5,026 nt of DNA from Deltaproteobacteria bacterium (GTDB taxonomy: Bacteria > UBA10199 > 2-02-FULL-44-16), in the NCBI GenBank assembly GCA_016203825.1, contig JACQMA010000145.1:1-5026 (forward strand), in the 5' to 3' direction. Under the pieces are notes generated by a model. The model had not been told where the DNA came from. It did not search any database and saw nothing but the letters and a program-made list of their open reading frames with translations. The first letter of the stretch is position 1. Each line of letters opens with the position of its first letter. A program made the position numbers and the translations under genes. This document shows, piece after piece, positions 1-5,026 of the stretch.

Positions 1-7
1 CGATCAT
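1..7 (-). CDS. Start of an unidentified downstream gene (first two codons only)
   Basis: An ATG at 7..5 overlaps the TGA stop of the sigma factor gene as ATGA. It is preceded by a full AGGAGG Shine-Dalgarno sequence at 18..13 with a 5-base spacer. Only Met-Ile and one further base lie inside the window, so the product cannot be named. The same overlap style recurs at the pyrR/pyrB and pyrC/rpoH junctions, which supports a real fifth gene of the operon. This is an inference from the ribosome binding site and the overlap; no protein sequence is available to confirm it. Confidence 0.55.
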
Positions 8-924
8 CCTGACCTCCTCGATCCCTCCCCCGGTGGATTCATCAGGTCTGTAATCTCAATATTACTTTCCTGCAAGAAAATCTTGAGCTTCTCGATCAGG
101 CGTTCTTCGAGTTGGCGCACCCGTTCTTTGGTGATGCCATACTCGTCAGCGATCTCCTGAAGTGTCTGGGGGAGCTCCGCCAGGAGTCGCTCGGTAAATA
201 TTTTTCGATCGCGCTCGGAAAGTGTATGTGAAAATTCCGCAAACTTGTCTTTCAAAATGTCGTGAGATTCCTGGTCCGCGAGGACTTCATCCACGGGTCG
301 TTCGTCGACGGCCAAGAAGTCGGCCAGCAACGCTTCCTTCCCCCCTTCTGAATGCCCCACCGGGGCATCGAGAGAATATTCAGGTGTGGTGAGACGTTTT
401 TGCATCTCGACGATCTGTGCTGCGGGGACATCGAGCTGCTTCGAGAGGCGCTCGGGAGATGCGTAGTATCCCATCGCCTCGATTTTTTCTTTTTCATGCA
501 TCAGATTAAAAAAGAGTTTCTTCTGATTCTTGGTGGTGCCCACTTTGATCAAGCGAAAATTATCAAGAATAAATTTGAGGATGTACGAACGAATCCACCA
601 CTGCGCGTAGGTACTTAAGCGCGCGCCCTTCGTGGGATCAAATTGCTGGACGGCCTTGAGGAGCCCAATATTTCCCTCTTGAATCATGTCGAGCAGGTTG
701 TGATACGCGACGCGATACTCCATCGCGATCTTCGCGACGAGACGAAGATGCGTGGTGACAAGTTTTCGGGCCGCATCGACATCGCCGTCTTCGTGAAAAC
801 GTTTGGCCAGCGACACCTCTTCTTCCGCGGAGAGCATCGGATAGGCATGAACCTCCTGCAGGTACCGCTGCAGCGGATCAATGCGGACGAGTTCACGCGC
901 TGGAGCGGCCTTCTTCTTTTTCAT
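4..924 (-). CDS. rpoH: RNA polymerase sigma factor, RpoH (sigma-32) type
   Basis: This encodes a 306-residue sigma-70 family factor, which directs core RNA polymerase to alternative promoters. In most proteobacteria the RpoH branch drives heat-shock genes. Domains visible in order: region 1.2 (about residues 15-45); region 2 (about 52-122) with the core-binding motif DMIQEGNIGLLKAVQQFDPTKG-like at 79-100 and the -10/melting segment YAQWWIRSYI at 106-115; the RpoH-box-like QKKLFFNLM at 134-142, which separates RpoH from RpoD; region 3 (about 150-190); region 4 with a helix-turn-helix at about 254-281 ending ERVRQLEERLIEKLK. Length fits RpoH. An upstream in-frame GTG at 966 would add 14 residues inside pyrC. 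ATG 924 is preferred because it overlaps the pyrC TGA as ATGA and starts where family similarity begins. Its own ribosome site is weak (AAGGGA at 944..939, too far away), so translation probably depends on coupling to pyrC. Myxobacterial RpoH-like factors look similar. The heat-shock role itself is inferred. Confidence 0.9.
   Translation of the reverse strand: MKKKKAAPARELVRIDPLQRYLQEVHAYPMLSAEEEVSLAKRFHEDGDVDAARKLVTTHLRLVAKIAMEYRVAYHNLLDMIQEGNIGLLKAVQQFDPTKGARLSTYAQWWIRSYILKFILDNFRLIKVGTTKNQKKLFFNLMHEKEKIEAMGYYASPERLSKQLDVPAAQIVEMQKRLTTPEYSLDAPVGHSEGGKEALLADFLAVDERPVDEVLADQESHDILKDKFAEFSHTLSERDRKIFTERLLAELPQTLQEIADEYGITKERVRQLEERLIEKLKIFLQESNIEITDLMNPPGEGSRRSG
13..18 (-). promoter_or_regulatory. 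Strong Shine-Dalgarno site for the gene downstream of rpoH
   Basis: AGGAGG on the minus strand lies inside the last codons of rpoH, five bases before an ATG that overlaps the rpoH stop. It is one of the best ribosome binding sites in the window. The downstream gene can therefore probably recruit ribosomes itself as well as through coupling to rpoH. Confidence 0.6.
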
Positions 925-2201
925 GGATAAACGATGCTTCCCTTGACGATCGTCGAGGTGACGCACCCTTTCAGTTTCCAGCCTTCAAAGGGGGTGTTGC
1001 GGCTCTTGGAGAGAAAATCTTTTGCGGTGATGGTCACGGCCTTTTTGGGATCGAAGATCGTGATGTCGGCATCGGTACCTTTTTTGAGCGACCCCTTCCC
1101 TTTGAGCTGAAAGACGTTGGCCGGTTTGATCGTCAAAAGGGCAATCAGTTCTTTCAAGGTCAACTGACGTTCTTCAACGAGTTTCAATCCCAATGACAAC
1201 GCGGTTTCAAGTCCGACAATGCCAAAAGCTGCCTGATCGAATCCAACTTCTTTGTCGACGATGGCATGGGGGGCGTGATCGGTCGCGATGCAGTCGATCG
1301 TCCCATCGCGAAGACCTGCGATCATCGCGCGACGATCGACCTCGGTGCGCAGCGGCGGATTCATCTTGGTGTTCGGATCGTAGCCACGCACAACTTCGTC
1401 GGTGAGGGTGAAGTGATGCGGAGTGACTTCGGTGGTCACGCGAATCCCTTTTCGTTTCGCGTGGCGAATCAATTCCACCGCCTTTGCCGTACTCACGTGA
1501 GCTACGTGGAGATGGCCACCGGTGAGCTCGGCGAGTTGAATATCCCGCGCGATCGCAATTTCTTCGGCGGCGGGTGACATCCCTTCCAAACCGAGCTCGG
1601 AAGAAACACTCCCTTCGTTCATGACGCCACGACCGCGCAGTGAAAGGTCTTCGGCATGCGTGATGATCGGGAGACGAAATCCCTTTGCGTATTCAAAGGC
1701 GCGGCGCATGAGCGAGCTGTTCTGGACCCAGCGACCGTCGTCAGAGATCGCAATCGCCCCTGCCGCAGCCATCTCACCAATGTCGGCGAGTTGCTCCCCC
1801 TTCTGTCCCTTCGAGATCGCGCCGATCGGCAACACGGTCACCGATCCCACGGCCGCAGCGCGCTTGACGATATAATCCGTCACCGCAGCGTTGTCGTTCA
1901 CGGGTTCGGTGTTGGGCATGCAACAGACGAGCGTAAATCCGCCACGTGCGGCTGCTTTCGTTCCCGAGTCGATATCTTCTTTGTACTCATGACCGGGGTC
2001 ACGCAGGTGGACGTGCAGGTCGATGAAGCCGGGGCACACGATCGCGCCACGCGCGTCCACGACATCGGCATTGGGGAGGCGCACACGCTTCGACGTGAGG
2101 TCCGCAATGTTTCCTTCGTCATCGATGACCACCGTGAGTTTGGCGTCAATCTTCTGCGCCGGATCAATCACGCGACCATTTTCAATCACGAGGGCTGACA
2201 T
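921..2201 (-). CDS. pyrC: Dihydroorotase, class I (zinc amidohydrolase)
   Basis: This cytoplasmic enzyme catalyses step 3 of de novo pyrimidine synthesis, the reversible cyclisation of N-carbamoyl-L-aspartate to dihydroorotate. The 426-residue length is typical of the class I (Bacillus/Aquifex) form. Visible motifs: metal ligands H63 and H65 in DLHVHLRDPG, with substrate-binding R67; N97 in CMPNTEP; the SDDG aspartates D154/D155; H182 in ITHAED; H235 in HVAHVSTA; the catalytic D308 in ATDHAPH. All ligands are present, so it should be active, unlike the inactive PyrC-like subunit that accompanies PyrB in Pseudomonas. Start choice: a GTG at 2204 and an ATG at 2201 are adjacent. The Shine-Dalgarno AAAGGAG (2213..2207) leaves 5 bases to the ATG but only 2 to the GTG, so the ATG is preferred. 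The start overlaps the pyrB stop as TGATG, and the stop overlaps the rpoH start. Class I enzymes can form a complex with PyrB in Aquifex; whether this pair does is not visible. Confidence 0.96.
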   Translation of the reverse strand: MSALVIENGRVIDPAQKIDAKLTVVIDDEGNIADLTSKRVRLPNADVVDARGAIVCPGFIDLHVHLRDPGHEYKEDIDSGTKAAARGGFTLVCCMPNTEPVNDNAAVTDYIVKRAAAVGSVTVLPIGAISKGQKGEQLADIGEMAAAGAIAISDDGRWVQNSSLMRRAFEYAKGFRLPIITHAEDLSLRGRGVMNEGSVSSELGLEGMSPAAEEIAIARDIQLAELTGGHLHVAHVSTAKAVELIRHAKRKGIRVTTEVTPHHFTLTDEVVRGYDPNTKMNPPLRTEVDRRAMIAGLRDGTIDCIATDHAPHAIVDKEVGFDQAAFGIVGLETALSLGLKLVEERQLTLKELIALLTIKPANVFQLKGKGSLKKGTDADITIFDPKKAVTITAKDFLSKSRNTPFEGWKLKGCVTSTIVKGSIVYP

Positions 2202-3133
2202 CACATCTCCTTTGTATCGCCGAGTAAAAGATAAAGAATCGCCATGCGGACCGCGACGCCATTCGTCACCTGATCAAGGATGACGGAGCGCGGTCCGTCA
2301 ATGACTTCGGTGGAGAGTTCCACACCGCGATTCACGGGGCCCGGGTGCATGATCACTAAGCTCTCTTTGGCTTCGTGAAGCGCTGCCTGATTGATTCCAA
2401 AAAAGCGGGCATATTCGCGCTCATTCGGGAAAAATTGTTCTCCCATGCGTTCGCGCTGGATGCGCAGCGCCATCACGACATCGAGTTGCGGGAGCATGGC
2501 GCGAACATCGGTGAAGACCTTTACGTTCCAATCTTCGATTCCAAACGGCATGAATGTAGCGGGTCCGGCAACTGAAACCTCCATTCCCATTTTCTGAAAG
2601 AGGACAATATCGGAACGCGCGACGCGCGAATGGGCGATATCGCCGACGATGCCGACCTTAAGACCTTTGAGTCTCCCCTTCTGTTCACGAATCGTGAAGA
2701 GATCGAGCAGCGCCTGGGTGGGGTGCTCGTGCTGACCGTCGCCCGCATTCACGACACGGCCGTGAATGAGTTTTGCTGCTTGCGCTGCCGCCCCCGCCTG
2801 AGAGTGGCGGATCACAAAAATATCCGGCTTCATGGCCTCGATGTTGCGAATGGTGTCGATGAAACTCTCACCCTTTTTGGCCATCGAACTACCGGAGATC
2901 GAAAAGTTGACGGTATCCGCGGATAATCTCTTTTCAGCAATTTCAAACGAAAGCCGCGTTCGGGTTGAATCTTCGAAGAAGGCATTCACGACGGTGCGTC
3001 CACGCAGCGTCGGAACTTTTTTGATATCGCGTTCTGAAATGCCTTTGAACGACCGAGATGTTTCGAGAATCAACTCGACATCGCGCTTCGTGAGATCGCG
3101 AACCGAGAGGAGATGACGAAGAGAAAGTTTCAT
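2201..3133 (-). CDS. pyrB: Aspartate carbamoyltransferase, catalytic subunit
   Basis: This enzyme catalyses the committed step of pyrimidine synthesis, carbamoyl phosphate + L-aspartate to N-carbamoyl-L-aspartate + phosphate, and acts as a cytoplasmic trimer. The 310 residues match the family. The carbamoyl-phosphate domain carries STRTR at 56-60, the loop S83/K87 reaching in from the neighbouring subunit, R109-H110, and HPTQ at 137-140. The aspartate domain carries R170, R224 and Q226 in LRIQRER, and the HPGPVNRG loop at 263-270. Every active-site residue I could match to the E. coli enzyme is present. No regulatory subunit gene (pyrI) lies next to it, so allosteric control of the E. coli kind is not indicated. 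The ATG overlaps the pyrR TGA as ATGA, and there is no good Shine-Dalgarno sequence of its own, which points to coupling with pyrR. The 3' end overlaps pyrC by one base. Confidence 0.97.
   Translation of the reverse strand: MKLSLRHLLSVRDLTKRDVELILETSRSFKGISERDIKKVPTLRGRTVVNAFFEDSTRTRLSFEIAEKRLSADTVNFSISGSSMAKKGESFIDTIRNIEAMKPDIFVIRHSQAGAAAQAAKLIHGRVVNAGDGQHEHPTQALLDLFTIREQKGRLKGLKVGIVGDIAHSRVARSDIVLFQKMGMEVSVAGPATFMPFGIEDWNVKVFTDVRAMLPQLDVVMALRIQRERMGEQFFPNEREYARFFGINQAALHEAKESLVIMHPGPVNRGVELSTEVIDGPRSVILDQVTNGVAVRMAILYLLLGDTKEM
2207..2213 (-). promoter_or_regulatory. Shine-Dalgarno site that decides the pyrC start
   Basis: AAAGGAG lies in the last codons of pyrB. Spacing is 5 bases to ATG 2201 and 2 bases to GTG 2204, so the ATG is the likelier initiation codon and the protein loses one residue relative to the longest frame. 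Confidence 0.7.
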
Positions 3134-3660
3134 GCCTGGCGTTTCACCACAATCTTGTTCACGCCATCGATCGACTGGAGCATCACCTTCACATTTTCGT
3201 TGGCGTCCGTTTTTATTTTTTTGCCGACGTAATCGGCTTGAATCGGAAACTCCCGCCAGCCGCGATCGACCATCGCCATGAGTTTAATGAAGCGCGGTCG
3301 GCCGTAATCGATCAATGCATCCATGGCGGCACGGATCGTGCGACCGGTGTAGAGGACATCGTCGACGAGAATCACGCCTGTTCCGGTTACGGGAAAGGAT
3401 AGTTCCGTTGGGCGCACGACAGGTTGGGCACCAACTTCGGAAAGGTCATCACGATAGAGATTGATGTCGAGACTGCCGGTGGCCACCGCTTTTTTCTGTT
3501 TTTTCTCGATGATGGTGGCCAACCACTGGGCAATCGGAACGCCACGGGTGAGGATACCGACCAGCGCCACCCCCTCGGTCCCATCGGCGATGATCTCGTC
3601 GGCGACGCGGCTTAAGCTCTCTTCCATCTGGGCTTCGGTCATCAAGAGTTTCGGTTCCAT
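3130..3660 (-). CDS. pyrR: PyrR: pyr operon RNA-binding regulator / uracil phosphoribosyltransferase
   Basis: This 176-residue protein of the type I phosphoribosyltransferase fold senses UMP/UTP against PRPP and, in characterised cases, binds pyr mRNA leaders to lower expression. Many members also convert uracil + PRPP to UMP. Visible features: GILTRG at 35-40; the basic segment KKQKK at 53-57; SLDINLYRDD at 63-72; the PRPP-binding signature VILVDDVLYTGRT at 96-108; the characteristic GRPR at 120-123; VDRGWREFPIQADYVGKKI at 131-149. Length and motifs are those of full-length PyrR. ATG 3660 is chosen over an internal ATG at 3642 because AAAGGAG (3672..3666) sits 5 bases upstream. It is the first gene of the pyr block, and its own leader contains a plausible PyrR target, suggesting autoregulation. 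RNA binding is inferred from the family and the leader; the phosphoribosyltransferase activity looks intact. Confidence 0.96.
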   Translation of the reverse strand: MEPKLLMTEAQMEESLSRVADEIIADGTEGVALVGILTRGVPIAQWLATIIEKKQKKAVATGSLDINLYRDDLSEVGAQPVVRPTELSFPVTGTGVILVDDVLYTGRTIRAAMDALIDYGRPRFIKLMAMVDRGWREFPIQADYVGKKIKTDANENVKVMLQSIDGVNKIVVKRQA

Positions 3661-3665
3661 ACGCG

Positions 3666-3694
3666 CTCCTTTCGGGCGGTTCTCCCCGAAAACC
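3666..3694 (-). promoter_or_regulatory. pyrR leader with two competing hairpins and a PyrR-binding-loop-like element
   Basis: Read on the minus strand, hairpin A pairs GGTTTTC (3694..3688) with GAGAACC (3684..3678): seven pairs, one of them G-U, across a short G-rich loop. Hairpin B pairs TTTCGGG (3691..3685) with CCCGAAA (3676..3670) across an 8-base loop: seven Watson-Crick pairs. They share bases, so only one can form at a time. The 3' arm of B contains the AAA of the pyrR Shine-Dalgarno AAAGGAG (3672..3666). The segment CGGGGA (3688..3683) in hairpin A matches the CNGNGA loop consensus of Bacillus pyr binding loops, as I recall it. No T-run follows either hairpin, so control would be on translation and not on termination. 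The base pairing is seen directly; binding by PyrR is inferred. Confidence 0.5.
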
Positions 3695-3718
3695 CCTGTG
3701 TCGTCAATGGGTTCGTTC

Positions 3719-4531
3719 TCATCTCAATCCCTCAACGGATGTGAGGAAGAGCTCCTTGTCGAAGAGGGATAAGGCATGGGGGTCGGTGAGAAAGCGCTCC
3801 ACGTCCTGCTTTGCTTTCTTAAAATCAATCTTCTCAAACCGCTCTTTCAAGGCTGACTGGAGGGCCTCCGGCGTCGCATCGAATTTCACCTTTTGGGTCT
3901 GAGCGGCTGCATATTCCAGGAGCGTCCGATTCACCTCAACCTTTTTCCCTCGATACCAGAGAAAGTCATAGAGATCTCTGCCCTTCGTAAAGGGGCGGAA
4001 AAGAATGGCGTGGAGTTTTCCCGCAAAAAGCGAGGGAAGATCGTAGTGCCGAACTTTATAGAGATGTTCCCCGCTGATCGGGGTAACAGATTCGTGAGCC
4101 CCCTTGGGAGGGTTGGTATCAACATCGAATTTCACGACAAGTTTTTGCCCTTTTCGAAAAGAGGAATCCACAGCGTTGAGCAGGTTTGAAAATTTGAAAA
4201 AACAGGAATGAACCGCCTGGATCACCCTCAATTTCCCCACTTCGCAATCAACCCCAAACGCTGTGAGAGATTGTGAAATATTCTTTGCCAACGGTTCCAG
4301 ATGAAAAGGTTTTTTCTCTTTTAAGGAAATTGAAAAATCGAGATCTTCCGAGAAACGATCGAGGCCATAAATAATCCTCAGAGCCGTTCCCCCCAAGAAA
4401 CAGATGGAGCGAAATCCGCCCTTTCGATCAACCTCCTGCAAGATGAGATGGTGGAGCTCTTCTCTCAAGAGATTGAGACGCTCTTGGCTGTTACGGCTTC
4501 TGCTCACCTTTTTGAGCATTTCCATTTTCAT
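3719..4531 (-). CDS. abiEii: AbiEii-type nucleotidyltransferase toxin (type IV toxin-antitoxin)
   Basis: This 270-residue protein matches the AbiEii/AbiGii nucleotidyltransferase family. The polymerase-beta-like motif FLGGTALRIIYGLDRFSEDLDFS spans 45-67, with the glycine pair G47-G48 and carboxylates D63 and D65. FDVDTNPP at 135-142 supplies a further acidic strand. The family's C-terminal signatures KLHAILFRPFTKGRDLYDFLWY (172-193) and ERFEKIDFKKAKQDVERFL (230-248) are present. Characterised relatives stop growth during phage infection, and some (MenT3 of Mycobacterium) add nucleotides to tRNA 3' ends. The substrate here is unknown. The ATG follows the antitoxin TAA with no gap (TAAATG), with GGAG (4544..4541) nine bases upstream. 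In-frame ATGs at 4525 and 4519 are alternatives. The catalytic motif is intact and there is no frameshift. The gene ends 58 bases before pyrR, with no terminator seen between them. Confidence 0.9.
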   Translation of the reverse strand: MKMEMLKKVSRSRNSQERLNLLREELHHLILQEVDRKGGFRSICFLGGTALRIIYGLDRFSEDLDFSISLKEKKPFHLEPLAKNISQSLTAFGVDCEVGKLRVIQAVHSCFFKFSNLLNAVDSSFRKGQKLVVKFDVDTNPPKGAHESVTPISGEHLYKVRHYDLPSLFAGKLHAILFRPFTKGRDLYDFLWYRGKKVEVNRTLLEYAAAQTQKVKFDATPEALQSALKERFEKIDFKKAKQDVERFLTDPHALSLFDKELFLTSVEGLR

Positions 4532-5026
4532 TTACATCATCTCCAAAAGAATCTCTCCAGCCCTTTTCATTTTCTGAGATGTATAATGCTTTAGAGAGAG
4601 TGTGAATCGTTTCCGTTGTAATTGATCAAGTTGCTGAAGACGGAGATTTTTTTCAAAATCATCCGCATGGGGTTCCCAATCCTTTTTGAGATAGAGCCAA
4701 TCCAGGAGTGCTTTTTCGGGTGTGGCCATCAGAATCTGGGCTCCGTTTTCATCTGCTCGTGTTTCAAAACCAAAAAAGAGGTTCTGCTGCACATGCTGAT
4801 AGGTAAAACGCGCGAGCGGATTTTGAAATGTTTTTGTTTTGAGGCGAGTCACGGAGGTGATCACCGAGACCCTTTCTGGAATCAGGTCATACCATGAAAG
4901 GGCGAATTCGAGCGAAACATAAGAAGGAGAATAGAGTGTATTGGCAAGCCAGGAAAAAGAGCAACGAACCCCCCGGCGTTCTTCAGGGAGCGTATACAGT
5001 CCCCTCTTGAGGCGAATCACTTTCCC
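4532..5026 (-). CDS. abiEi: AbiEi-type antitoxin / transcriptional regulator (5' end outside window)
   Basis: This is the antitoxin partner of the AbiEii toxin. In characterised AbiE systems it represses its own promoter through an N-terminal winged helix and counters the toxin without forming a stable complex (type IV). The frame stays open through the right edge; the two codons before the in-frame GTG at 5020 read Gly-Lys. The visible start GKVIRLKRGLYTLP is the wing of the winged helix and not a true N-terminus, so roughly 30-50 residues are probably missing. Numbering from the GTG, the family signatures are SPSYVSLEFALSWYDLIPE at 31-49, VITSVTRLKTKTF at 53-65, and MATPEKALLDWLYLKK at 98-113. 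The rest of the C-terminal part is charged (QRKRFTLSLKHYTSQKMKR). It is immediately upstream of, and abuts, the toxin gene, the usual AbiE order. The promoter and operator would lie outside the window. Confidence 0.87.
   Translation of the reverse strand, partial: GKVIRLKRGLYTLPEERRGVRCSFSWLANTLYSPSYVSLEFALSWYDLIPERVSVITSVTRLKTKTFQNPLARFTYQHVQQNLFFGFETRADENGAQILMATPEKALLDWLYLKKDWEPHADDFEKNLRLQQLDQLQRKRFTLSLKHYTSQKMKRAGEILLEMM

Larger units (their letters stand above)
1..3660 (-). other. Overlapping pyr-rpoH transcription unit
   Basis: Four consecutive junctions overlap: pyrR/pyrB at 3133..3130 (ATGA), pyrB/pyrC at 2203..2199 (TGATG), pyrC/rpoH at 924..921 (ATGA), and rpoH/next gene at 7..4 (ATGA). 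pyrB and rpoH have poor ribosome sites of their own, while pyrR, pyrC and the last gene have good ones. This suggests a single mRNA translated in coupled pairs. carA, carB, pyrD and pyrF are not in this window. Confidence 0.8.

Noticed and set aside
925..966. Upstream GTG start for rpoH giving 320 residues
   Set aside because: The added 14 residues lie inside pyrC, show no family similarity, and lack a good ribosome site. ATG 924 overlaps the pyrC stop in the same style as the other junctions.
1540..1560. GCGATCGC-like octamers as a HIP1-type repeat
   Set aside because: Only isolated full copies are seen among many partial CGATCG matches, and these fall in coding sequence as expected from Asp/Ile/Arg codons. 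There is no dense array.
1656..2198. A 180-codon open frame on the plus strand
   Set aside because: It lies wholly antisense to pyrC, whose motifs are intact, and its translation shows no recognisable family. It is a by-product of the codon pattern of the real gene.
3670..3691. Hairpin TTTCGGG/CCCGAAA as an intrinsic terminator for the toxin gene
   Set aside because: The sequence after the 3' arm is GGAGCGCGT, with no T-run. It contains the pyrR ribosome binding site instead.
3679..3707. Possible sigma-70 promoter with TTGACG (3707..3702) as -35
   Set aside because: At 16-18 base spacing the expected -10 positions read GGAGAA, GAGAAC or AGAACC, none resembling TATAAT, and they fall within the hairpin region.
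1..5026. CRISPR array, tRNA, rRNA, insertion sequence or tandem repeats
   Set aside because: No regularly spaced repeats, no tRNA-like cloverleaf, no transposase and no terminal inverted repeats were seen. Coding sequence fills almost the entire window.

Overview
The whole window is transcribed from the minus strand, so it reads right to left. It has two blocks. The right third (about 3719-5026) is a type IV toxin-antitoxin pair of the AbiE family, with the antitoxin cut by the window edge. The left two thirds (1-3660) is a tightly packed pyrimidine operon, pyrR-pyrB-pyrC, that runs straight into a heat-shock-type sigma factor (rpoH) and then into the first two codons of another gene.

The organism looks like a Gram-negative bacterium, possibly an uncultivated deltaproteobacterium or relative. 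This is inferred from the RpoH-like sigma factor, the pyrR-pyrB-pyrC order, the Aquifex/Bacillus-style class I dihydroorotase, and moderate GC content. No 16S rRNA or other strong phylogenetic marker is present, so the placement is tentative.

PyrB and PyrC catalyse steps 2 and 3 of de novo UMP synthesis (carbamoyl phosphate + aspartate to carbamoyl aspartate, then dihydroorotate). Both keep every catalytic residue I could check. PyrR is the uracil phosphoribosyltransferase-fold regulator of pyr genes. Its 58-base leader (3661-3718) holds two mutually exclusive hairpins next to the Shine-Dalgarno sequence, and one of them shows a loop resembling the PyrR-binding loop. This is the most interesting regulatory signal in the window.

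Every junction in the left block is an overlap of stop and start codons: pyrR/pyrB ATGA, pyrB/pyrC TGATG, pyrC/rpoH ATGA, rpoH/next gene ATGA. This implies one polycistronic mRNA with translational coupling, and places a sigma factor under pyrimidine control. The toxin gene ends only 58 bases before pyrR, and no terminator or convincing promoter is visible between them, so read-through from the TA pair into the pyr operon is possible. There is no gene-free stretch longer than 58 bases.
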